Positions 55,604 to 64,000 of a DNA stretch of 64,000 nt are shown piece after piece. Source of the DNA: Acanthosepion lycidas (Eukaryota > Mollusca > Cephalopoda > Sepiida > Sepiidae); the NCBI GenBank assembly GCA_963932145.1, contig OZ010571.1, positions 111,159,005-111,223,004 on the forward strand, written 5' to 3'. Made by a program: the position numbers and the translations under genes. The notes under the pieces are model-generated. The model was not told the DNA's origin. It did not search any database and worked only from the letters and a program-made list of their open reading frames with translations. Each line of letters begins with the position of its first letter. Within the stretch, counting starts at the first letter, position 1.

Positions 55604-55912
55604 AATAAGGGTGAGCGATTACGATTGTCCCTTGATTTGAAGTTAACATTTTAGTAATCTGGAAAAGCTAACGTTGGATTCTTTTTCCAAAAGCTGTAAA
55701 GGTGTGAATTGGTGAGACTAAAAATAATATTTGGAATCTTCAGTTCCCATTGTTCTGTTTTTGTTCTTTAACAATGTAGCAGAATATACTTTGCACTCAA
55801 TGTTACACCAGAAAATCAGAGAAAGCCGGTGCATTAAGTGAGTTGAAGTGAAAGAGGATCTAGTCACATGGGGAGACAAATAAGGGTGAGCGATTACGAT
55901 TGTTCCTTGATT
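55604..55912. repeat. 33-bp direct repeats bracketing dispersed repeat copy 2
   Basis: 'AATAAGGGTGAGCGATTACG' plus 'ATTGTCCCTTGATT' at 55604-55637 recurs with one or two changes at 55879-55912. The dispersed repeat copy 2 lies between them. Confidence 0.85.
55721..55885. repeat. dispersed repeat, copy 2 of 2
   Basis: Direct partner of 51057-51240, 4.7 kb away, close to 90 percent identical by eye; lacks 'gtgacaggtac' present in copy 1. Confidence 0.9.
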
Positions 55913-55917
55913 GGAGC

Positions 55918-57023
55918 GCATCGGAACATTTGCCGTGGAAATAGCAATGAATTAGTGATTGACTTTCAACATTACATCTGTTGGAAAGAGTTTGTAGAGT
56001 GCAAAATAAATATACTCATAGTATAAATGCAAAATCTTGAATTTAGAGAGTACAACAATCCATATGCTTTATTTGCAATTGAATACTTGTAAAATACTCG
56101 GCATTCATTGATTACTCATATTAACATCCAATTACTGCCTATTTGGTCGATTTTAATTACGCTTAGCATATCATTTTTTTTTCAAGTAATATTTCTTGGA
56201 AGGTTTATTTTTAACATAACAGGAAATGAAACGATTCATTTTATGATTTCATTATAGCAACCAAGGCTCATTATTTTTCATAAAAATCATTTTATAGAGT
56301 TCGATTTAAAAAAAAAAAAAATATTTTCAGTCTGTGTTAATTACGACTGGAGTGAATTGTTAATGAGAAAACAATATGACGAAATTATCTCCAAGAGATA
56401 ATTGGGCGCCATCTTTTTGGCAAAGTCGTTTTTAATAGAGCTGGATACAATCAAATAAAAATGTCAATGATAGCTTTCATATCTTTTATATAAATGGTAT
56501 TTTCAGATTGTGTTTTTTGAAGAAACACTACTCTGAAATTGCTAAAGAATTAATTTCATAAGTAATCAAGACAAAATGGTTATGCCCTCTGTACAAAACG
56601 AAATGGGAACTAAGATGTTATTCCTTTTTAATTTTCATTTAAAAAAAAAAAAGAACAAAGTTGTTTGGATTCATAGCAATTACAAGTAAACAGAATACAT
56701 AAGAATTTCACAATGTACTTTTGTTTTTATGACTTTTCCTTAAACAATAAAGTTGTAAAGCAATATTTCCTAACAAAGTTCAAAAACAAAAAGTAAGAAA
56801 ACTACCTGAACCCGTTGTAAATAGAATTCATGATTGCGGTCTAAACAAATCGTTTAAACTGGTATTCTATAATAAGCCTTTAGATGATTTTTGTGTTAAA
56901 GAAGTTTGCAAGTAAGTCTGTAAGCGACAGACATGTGTTATTTTTTGTGGTTAACTCCCAAACTATCAGATATATCGTAATATGTGTCTTCTGTTCATAA
57001 AACCCATGTCTATTATATATATA
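55918..57023. other. non-coding AT-rich stretch
   Basis: No gene recognised; A runs near 56310 and 56640. Confidence 0.4.
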
Positions 57024-57061
57024 TTAGGTTGGTGCAAAAATAATATCGTTTTTTGACGTAT

Positions 57062-57068
<7 letters not shown>
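57024..57068 (+). mobile_element. half copy of the mariner MITE (copy 9), cut by (TA)n
   Basis: TTAGGTTGGTGCAAAAAT followed by 'ATATCGTTTTTTGACGTA', then 'TTTTTTAATATATA' into (TA)n. Only the left arm exists. Its inner sequence joins features of the short (ATATCG) and long (TTTTTTGACGT) forms. Confidence 0.9.
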
Positions 57069-57095
<27 letters not shown>

Positions 57096-57215
57096 CTTGT
57101 ATTTAGGTAGCATTTCTTTCATTCATACATGGTTCATTGTCTATATTATTTAATGAAACATGTATGAATATATATATATATATATAAGTGTGTGTGTGTG
57201 TATGTATGTATGTAT
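57067..57215. repeat. (TA)n, imperfect foldback, then (TA)n(TG)n
   Basis: (TA)n at 57067-57095. Arms ATTCATACATGGTTCATT (57120-57137) and its complement (57151-57168, one mismatch) form a hairpin. A second (TA)n and (TG)n follow at 57168-57215. Confidence 0.85.
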
Positions 57216-57307
57216 ATATAAATTCTTGTGTAGTCACAACATAAACGGAATCAGTCCAATTAAGTCCTAACGTGTTAAACGGATATATTTATTTAAAAAT
57301 ATGATTC

Positions 57308-57311
<4 letters not shown>

Positions 57312-57370
<59 letters not shown>
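57312..57370. repeat. (TA)n microsatellite
   Basis: About 29 units, left border of the element that follows. Confidence 0.97.
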
Positions 57371-57372
<2 letters not shown>

Positions 57373-57507
57373 CGTCACAGATTATGAAATGGAAAATTTC
57401 TTGGACATTCAGGCCGGTAAATGTTGTTTGATACTGTTTATTATAAACAGAGCATTTACTTAAATATTTGTATCTATAAAAAGAATGTATAAACATAAAA
57501 ATGTCTT

Positions 57508-57509
<2 letters not shown>
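57371..57509 (+). repeat. internally deleted relative of the 19-kb composite element
   Basis: Read inverted, it has the same order as R2: 'aaagacatttttatgttta', 'ctttttatagatacaa', 'taaatgctctgtttataa', 'atttaccggcctgaatgtcc', then jumps straight to 'ccatttcataatctgtgacg' + 'tca', the inverted-arm sequence. The tRNA-like core is missing. (TA)n lies on both sides. Confidence 0.85.

Positions 57510-57586
<77 letters not shown>
57508..57586. repeat. (TA)n microsatellite
   Basis: About 38 units, right border of the deleted element. Confidence 0.97.
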
Positions 57587-57589
<3 letters not shown>

Positions 57590-58110
57590 TAGCTGGAATT
57601 TTCTTTGACCAGACTATGGTATGGCTCAGAATCGTGTATCCCATCGAGAAACCCATATCAATCAACTGAATATATTTCCCAAAAGTTGTTTTCCGCGCGA
57701 TCTCTGGCTATAAGGTGTCTAATGCCGATCTTCTCTTAGAATATAACGTTGGTGGAATTAGGGCCTTCCTGATGCAGTCACAACTTCGCTGGGCTGGTTA
57801 TGTTGCAAAGTTGAGCGACGGCAGAATAACTAAGGTTCTCCTATCTAGCCGGCTTTACAGGGATGTTGAAGAGTAACTCTCAGCTCACAATGCGACTCAT
57901 ACTAACTTGGAGTGAGTTGACGTAGATAGAGTTAAATGGAATTATTTGTGCCAGTGTTATCATTCATTTAAAAAAAAACACACACTCGTATTTGCTGGCT
58001 AAGAAACGAAGAAAAACGGCAAAAAGCGTCCTGCTGTTATGTCCGGAGATCCTTGAGGTTGCACAAAATGTGGATTTGTATGCAAGTTACTAGCGGGCCG
58101 CGCAAGCTAC
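57590..58110 (+). pseudogene. LINE C-terminal fragment of a separate clade
   Basis: Reads '[10 protein letters not shown]' near 57610, 'VVFRAISGYKVSNADLL' near 57690, 'GGIRAFLMQSQLRWAGYVAK' near 57750-57810, then 'CTKCGFVCK' at 58060-58086, a Cys-pair like that found at the very C-terminus of several LINE proteins. It differs from the RTE-like and RLE-type pieces. Clade not assigned. Stops and a frameshift. Confidence 0.65.
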
Positions 58111-58314
58111 AAAAATAAAAACTGAATGAGGATGATGGACCACCATACGTGGGAATCGATGGGAGTGTCCATCATATAAGTATAAAAGTGGACACTTAGG
58201 TCAACATAAAAGTGATTTTATGTTTCAAATCAACTTTCAGTCTATGTTTATATTTGCATAAGAACTATCTCTAATAATGAGCACGTTCACCCATAACTTA
58301 AAACAATATTTTTA

Positions 58315-58331
58315 TCATCTCTCTCTCTCTT

Positions 58332-58398
<67 letters not shown>
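58315..58398. repeat. (CT)n then (TA)n microsatellite
   Basis: Short CT tract followed by about 28 TA units. Confidence 0.97.
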
Positions 58399-58638
58399 CG
58401 TGTAGAAATACGAATTAACGCTGCATGATTACTGTCATGTTTACGTTTCAATGCGATTTTTAGACCAAGTTCCACTACTCTTTTAGCGGGCCATATATAG
58501 AGAGTGCCGCGTATATATAAGTCACTAGGTAATAAAAGGAAGTAGGGAAAGATACTTATTTATGCTCACTGAGTGGTTGAAAGAAGTATCCGTGTAAATA
58601 ACATTAGGTTATTGATGAGCATGGCCTCATTGATTAGT

Positions 58639-58690
58639 GATAGAGATTAATTTATTTTTTATGATAATAAAAAATAAATTAATCTCTATC
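58639..58690. repeat. perfect 24-bp-arm foldback
   Basis: GATAGAGATTAATTTATTTT-TTAT (58639-58662) and its exact complement (58667-58690) with the 4-base loop 'gata'. No target duplication seen. Confidence 0.93.
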
Positions 58691-58831
58691 TTTATTACAT
58701 TATGTTTTTAATTTATTTAATTTCTTGTGTTTCTAAATTTAGATATATATTTTTTATAACTACACTGTCTATATCTATAAACGTCTACCTCCAATATTGA
58801 GCACTCTTTCCCTATAAATATAGAAAATTAA

Positions 58832-58868
58832 CACACACACACATATATATATGTGTGTGTGTGTGTGC
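58832..58868. repeat. palindromic (AC)n(AT)n(GT)n
   Basis: AC units, a short AT centre, then GT units, so the tract is self-complementary. Confidence 0.9.
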
Positions 58869-59023
58869 ATTGACTCCTCTATTTACTTAAATTAAATCTA
58901 TCATTTTATGAGGAAACATTTTATCAAGAAAATTTTACATCGTGATTTTTCTCATTATAAGTTAAACAAAGCTGAAGCAGTCAAAAATATCCTAATATGA
59001 GTATAAGGTGTGAGATATCAATT

Positions 59024-59270
59024 TTAAATTGTTTTGAATAATAAATATGCTATTAGCTCTATTATCTCGTCTCTTTTTGAGCATAAATATTCGCTTTTTT
59101 CAATGTGCAGTTCCTCCTTCTTCAAGCTTGTTAGGTAAATGTCACACCTTTCCGCTTTATTCCTCTTGTCTCCAATATGTCTAGAGTGTATCAGATTCTC
59201 TAAGTTCTTTTTCCTAATTATGTGTCCCAAAAGATTCGTCACCTTTGGTTTTATGTAGAAGTGTCATTTT
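59024..59270 (-). pseudogene. RTE-like LINE C-terminal scrap
   Basis: Minus strand reads 'LLGHIIRKKNLENLIHS', 'GDKRNKAERCDIYLTSLKKE', the same block as 'FLRYVMRKEGLENLI...GKRRH' at 12200. Confidence 0.65.
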
Positions 59271-59570
59271 TCTTTCCAGTCCATGAAATCTTCGTTACTC
59301 AATAAATGTGATCCTTGTCTGTAGAACTACAACAAGGAGGTTTACGTGTCCCCTTCATTTGTGAGGACATTGTCCAACTTTAACTACCATAAAATGGATT
59401 AGATATTATATGTCGGTTCAGCACTGTTTCTAAGTATGTTTTCCAGTTTCATAATATGTTGTTTAGGTTTTTGAAGGTACGGATCTTTTGCTATTCCAAT
59501 GCCCACTTAGATTTCGGTTACTTGTAAATTTACTTGAATATTTACTAGTCTTATTAAAGGAAATCTAGTT
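59271..59570. other. non-coding stretch
   Basis: Nothing recognised. Confidence 0.35.
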
Positions 59571-59655
59571 CTCCGGAAGAACTGAACCTGTGTTCCGTTT
59601 ATCATGAAAAACCGCCTTTTTAGCCAGACGTGTGTAACCGTTCGGTCATAGAGGG
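59571..59655 (-). repeat. degenerate tRNA-like segment
   Basis: Minus strand: 'TATGACCGAACGGTTACACA' (A-box-like) and 'ACAGGTTCAGTTCTTCC' (B-box-like). It is close to the R2 core at 19619, so probably the same SINE family. Confidence 0.5.
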
Positions 59656-60866
59656 TCTCTGCAGCAATGAAAGACACGGTTACTGTATTTATGAAATGCT
59701 CATCACTCATTAGAAATTTCGATGTCCAGAGTTTTTACAAGAAATTTAGATATTGTAATTTAAGTAATTAATGGATTTTAATCCGATACTATTCTCTTTA
59801 CTATATATGTTATTTTAGTGGTTGCCTTAATATAACCTCTATACTAATACAAATGATGTAGAATTAAAACTAGGTAGCTTAAAAAACGCCTTACTTGAAG
59901 ATTAAAATGAATTTTTAATAATTAAAACTTTATTTTAGTTTTAATTTCATACTGATAGATTAAATGTAATATTTCCAATAATCAAAATTCTATTCTGTAT
60001 TTCAAAACTAATTTAAATAGATTGGAATGAGTTTTCGTTTCAAAATTTCTAATATTTTTTACTTTCGCGACATTTTTAGCAAACTGTTATAAAAATGTAA
60101 AACTGTTTATTAAAAAAAATAGTCTTCCAAAATTGAAATATATTTTTCGGAAACGTTGATTAATATTAGCTGATTTAAACTATAATTAATCTAATTTGAA
60201 ATAAATATTAATTACTTTAATTTTAAAACAGCTGCTTATTTATGGTGACAGCTTCGTGACAGCCCGATGACAAATAGATTTTCATCTAATGTTGTTCAAA
60301 TGGCTTTTAACTTTAAAAAAATAATTGAATATAATATAACGCTAGCGACTTTTAAGTACTCAATAATCTTAAAATTAAAATATTCTCCATAATCAAATGA
60401 ATTATAGAATTGTAGTAAATTTTGCATTTTAATTTATCATAGTTATCGCGCTTATTTCTCAATAATGTCGTGTATGGTGACTGAATCTACAAAAAAAGCA
60501 CGTTTGTACACATAAAAAAAACAAATAAAATACTTTTAAAATGCTCGAGGTTGTCTGATTGTAAAAACCTTTACGGTATATGATTAGTAAATATAGTTTT
60601 CCTTAATAAAAATATGTCCTAACACTGTAGAAACTGAATTTTAAAATATTTTAAAACTGTATAAATTATTATATTCAAATTTTTTTTAAAAAAAAGAACA
60701 AACCTTGTAAAAATGAATTTTTTAAAATCAAAAATTGCTCTTTTTGAGACAAAAAATTGATGATTTATATTCTCTAAAGATTTCCACATTTAACTAAAAT
60801 AGTCAATAAAAAAAATCTCGTTGAATTTCTTGAGTTTCCCAAAAATTAACTTGGGTGAAACACATG

Positions 60867-60867
<1 letters not shown>
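59656..60867. other. non-coding, very AT-rich stretch
   Basis: Long A and T runs; weakly repetitive phrases such as 'aattttaaaa', 'aattaaaat'. No gene. Confidence 0.4.

Positions 60868-60941
<74 letters not shown>
60868..60941. repeat. (TA)n microsatellite
   Basis: About 36 units, left border of dispersed repeat copy 2. Confidence 0.97.
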
Positions 60942-60944
<3 letters not shown>

Positions 60945-61115
60945 CTTGCCTTCTCGTTTTGCTTTCTTTCTCTCGAACAAGTTTTCTTTCTTTTTTCTGA
61001 CCACTTCAAGCAAGATTACCGTTTAGTTCGCTCGCTTGAATCAGTTCTATTAACAGATCTCTTGATATTACTATGCATTCCAGTATTTTAGCTTAATGAA
61101 TCTGTGCCTTTAAAA

Positions 61116-61119
<4 letters not shown>
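60941..61119 (-). repeat. dispersed repeat between (TA)n tracts, copy 2
   Basis: Inverted partner of 49346-49530. Bounded by (TA)n on both sides, while copy 1 has it only at the matching right end. Confidence 0.9.

Positions 61120-61199
<80 letters not shown>
61119..61199. repeat. (TA)n microsatellite
   Basis: About 40 units. Confidence 0.97.
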
Positions 61200-61204
<5 letters not shown>

Positions 61205-62278
61205 AAGATTTTCTAAAAAGAAGACATTTCTAAAATAATTTTATTCATTTGTGAATAAGTCTTGAATGAATTATTTTACTTTTGAAAGAATTACCGAATT
61301 ATTGTGACTTTCACAGCAAAATGATGCTTAGGTTGAAGGCTGAAACATTTGCAAACTAAAAATACATGTGTTAAAATAAATTATTCTAATTGTGTCTCTC
61401 TAATTCGTATGATACATTCGTATCTATTTAGCAAATATGATCAAATATGACCTTTAATATATCCACCCGTCTTCTAATTTGAAGAAGTTATGTTGCTAAA
61501 TATATTACCACTGTAAATATGTATTATTTTCTGTACCTGCCAGCTCTTTAGAATATTTACTATCATATTTATAATTTTTAAAGGTGAACTAAGTAAAAGA
61601 CACCAGCATGACTTTGGTTAACGCAGCTGTTTTTTTTTTCTTACTCTTATATTCCTTTTCCAGCTATATTTTGATACGATTCAACTTTTATTTCCAGTTG
61701 AATTATCAAAACCGTTTCTAAAAAGTGGAGTTCTGATAACCTGAACATAATTCTGTGAGATCTCTTTAATTTCTTTCTAAAACTCTCATCAGAATGTTTG
61801 TTTTCATTTGCGGTTTTTAGATTTTGAGTTTCTTCATCCATCGTTTATTATGTCACCAGTTCCTTTTTAAATGGAAATAGATCTCCGATTTCAGTTCACA
61901 ACACAATTCGTTGAAGAAAAAATAGAATGGACAGTTCGGAAAATTACAGACAGGGGACGTAAAGAAAGTAGGAAGGTAAATAAATATCAAGAACTTGTCG
62001 ATCACCTATAATTAAAGGATAAATTCTTCATGCAGAATAGCGGAGAGCACTACAGGAAATCACTCGGCCAAAATTCCTTAAAATACTTCAGAGTTAATAA
62101 AGTAAGGGAATTAGTGTTGAGCCATGGTTACTTATGTTCTGAAGAACATGACATTAAAATAAGGAAAAAAAGTTATTGAGAGTTCAATGTGTTGGAATAC
62201 TGAATAGAATCCGTGAAATATGTGGAGGGATGTTTTCACTTGTCCATCAGTGATTGTTAACATTTAACCCAAACCTGG
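61200..62278. other. non-coding stretch
   Basis: A frame reading 'WTVRKITDRGRKESRKVNKY' near 61930-61990 hints at an RLE-type LINE scrap but stops soon after; not called. Confidence 0.35.
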
Positions 62279-62322
62279 AATAATAATAATAACAATAATA
62301 ATAATAAAAATAATAATAATAA
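62279..62322. repeat. (AAT)n microsatellite
   Basis: AAT units with one AAC and one AAA variant. Confidence 0.95.
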
Positions 62323-62324
62323 CG

Positions 62325-62480
62325 TATAAAGGCCTGTGAAAATTTGAGACTTTCCAACGGTGTGAATATTGAAGATTTTGAAGACGTGATTAAACATGCT
62401 GTCATTAGATTTTTTGCAACGAATCGCCTGAAACCAGATGCAGAATTGAAGTACATAGCAAGTGTAACTGAAGGAATGTA
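62325..62480 (+). other. short open segment of protein-like composition
   Basis: About 50 codons ending in TAG at 62479, reading 'IKACENLRLSNGVNIEDFED' then 'IRFFATNRLKPDAELKYIAS'. The mix of residues is unlike chance AT-rich frames, but I recognise no family. It sits between an (AAT)n tract and a perfect foldback. Could be a transposon or exon scrap. Confidence 0.25.
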
Positions 62481-62499
62481 GACAACGTCGAAAGAGATT

Positions 62500-62538
62500 G
62501 CATCTCAATAATACACTTTTAGTGTATTATTGAGATGC
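62500..62538. repeat. perfect 18-bp-arm foldback
   Basis: GCATCTCAATAATACACT (62500-62517) and exact complement (62521-62538), loop TTT. Confidence 0.92.
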
Positions 62539-63194
62539 CATATTTAAGAGTCTAGATGTCTCTTAATCAAGTTTCTAATAATAATATCAAACTTTAGATT
62601 TTGAAAAATAAAATAATAAGAACAAGTACATAATAAAATATTTAGTCAGTCCTTTTAATTCTAATCACCATTTTCTTTATAATTATCAGCATCGCTTTAA
62701 TGAGCATGCTGTTTATATTAAAAAGATAGAAAGTGTTATTAATCTAACAGATCGCTGTTAATGGTTTCCCAGAACAACGTCATGAAAATCAATTAGCTAC
62801 AGCACAATAGGACCCTTATGAATAGCAAACACAGACTACGCCGAGATAGAGATAGCGATGAGATAATCAATCAAATAATAATCGAATATATCTCCTTAGC
62901 ACACAGTTGGGCGTGAAAGGTGATCCAATTCTCAAGCGCCAAATGCTTTCAGGACAACGCTGATGATAGCTCTTCGCAACTTCCTGTCTTTTGTTACTCT
63001 AATTAACTTTTGACCAGTTACCACCCTTCTTTGTCACCGTCCTGCCATCCTTTTACACTAAACACCTGTAAGTAGAATAATAAGCTGTTTGCTTGTCGAG
63101 GCATTTTAGTATGTGTCACAGAAGATGCAACTGTTCCATTATGATTGTATCGATTTCCTTCTTTTTTCTTCAAAGATTTCCAATTTGTTCTCCT
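62539..63194. other. non-coding stretch
   Basis: No gene recognised. Confidence 0.4.
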
Positions 63195-63530
63195 ATCGGT
63201 GGTCGCGAAGCCCTTGGTTGAATTCCATCAGTGATTTCGGAGAACTTGTTAGAAACCCATCAGTACTTATTGAAATCCATCATTGGTTGCAAAGCTTTAC
63301 GTTGAAATCAATCAGTGGCTGCGGAGCTCAAGGTTGAAACCTATAGGTAGCAACGGAGCAGTTGATTGTAAAGCATTAGTGTCTGTGGATCTCATGTTTA
63401 AAAACCAACAGTATATGCAGAGCACTTGGCAGAAAGCGATCAGTGGTTGCGGAGCTCTTGGATGAAATACATCAGTGTGTGCGGAGGTTATGTTTGAAAC
63501 CCATCGAGTGGTTCCGAAGACCTTTGTTGA
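63195..63530. repeat. ~36-bp minisatellite, about nine units
   Basis: Unit: 'GTTGAAATCCATCAGTGGTT' then 'GCGGAGCTCTTG'. Several units keep an open frame on the plus strand ('EINQWLRS', 'EIHQCVRR'), with unit length divisible by three in most places; two units are shifted. Confidence 0.9.
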
Positions 63531-64000
63531 AAATAGAAACATCAGCATTAGTACGTGCCAATCAAAAGCAAAACCTTTCAACACGTTCCTTCTTGGCCAA
63601 TATTTTTAATGACAAAAAAAAAAAATCATAGATTTCGCATTTTTACAAATACTGGAAGACTATAGATTATCTGATATCAATTTTTACCCTATTCCCAACT
63701 GAATTTATGTATAGACATAATAATGTAGGGAAATCCCTGCAGTGGAGTATGTGTAAGAAACCAGTGATAGAAGACGGAAGCATTATAGTGCGCTGGGAAA
63801 TCAACATACATATCATCTGCAGTATAAAAAAATAGACCAGATATACAACTAGTACTGCTATTACTACTACTACTTCTAATAGTAGTACTTGTTTCTGACT
63901 GATGAAAAACATGTCAGCAAAAGAATTTCAGATACGTTGAAAATAGAAGGACTTGGAAATATAAATTGTAATAATATAGCATTTAAAACACAACTATTCA
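63531..64000. other. non-coding stretch to window end
   Basis: A (TAC)n/(TAG)n patch at 63852-63890 forms a small inverted repeat ('ctactactactt..taatagtagtac'). No gene. Confidence 0.4.

Overview
The window looks like intergenic or intronic DNA from an animal nuclear genome. It is AT-rich and dense in microsatellites, tRNA-like SINE sequences, broken LINEs and palindromic mariner-type miniature elements. I found no convincing host protein-coding exon, no rRNA and no functional tRNA gene. The mix of an L1/Tx1-like LINE, LINEs with a restriction-like endonuclease (RLE), RTE-like LINEs, tRNA-derived SINEs, mariner elements and long (TA)n, (CA)n and (AAT)n tracts fits a mollusc, and my best guess is a coleoid cephalopod such as an octopus. 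The species is inferred from the repeat content, not shown by any gene.

Layout. Positions 344-5664 hold two L1/Tx1-like remnants on the minus strand: an ORF1 (344-1650) and, upstream of it in transcription order, a decayed ORF2 (2783-5664) with endonuclease, reverse transcriptase (RT) and zinc-binding parts. Positions 6.6-8.3 kb hold two short RLE-type LINE scraps and two mariner MITEs. Positions 9.8-12.4 kb hold a SINE-like repeat, a promoter-like CCAAT/TATA segment and an RTE-like LINE 3' end. A local repeat family in four partial copies fills 14.0-17.8 kb. Positions 18.5-19.9 kb hold a ~60-bp satellite running straight into a composite element with tRNA-like cores and ~100-bp inverted arms. 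Positions 22.2-26.3 kb hold a dead mariner transposase and several RTE-like fragments. Positions 27.5-29.8 kb and 37.4-39.5 kb are RLE-type LINE clusters, all on the plus strand and mostly ending in (AAT)n. Positions 33.2-34.3 kb hold a second dead mariner on the minus strand. Position 36.2 kb starts a ~37-bp minisatellite. Positions 40-46 kb hold a pogo-like MITE, minisatellites and an RTE-like fragment. Positions 46.9-64 kb are mainly unique AT-rich sequence with long (TA)n tracts, paired dispersed repeats, more LINE ends and several perfect foldbacks.

How the parts relate. Nothing here works as a gene pathway; the content is layered transposon activity. The autonomous elements (two mariner transposases, three or four LINE groups) are all broken by stops, frameshifts or missing catalytic residues. 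The non-autonomous elements are much better preserved: nine copies of one palindromic mariner MITE, a Tc1-like foldback, a pogo-like MITE and a 237-bp mariner-end element. The most interesting points are this MITE family, its conserved TGACGTAA sites and hairpin potential, the composite tRNA-like inverted-repeat element at 19.1-19.9 kb with an internally deleted relative at 57.4 kb, and repeats bounded by (TA)n tracts. I did not find a convincing new biological system.
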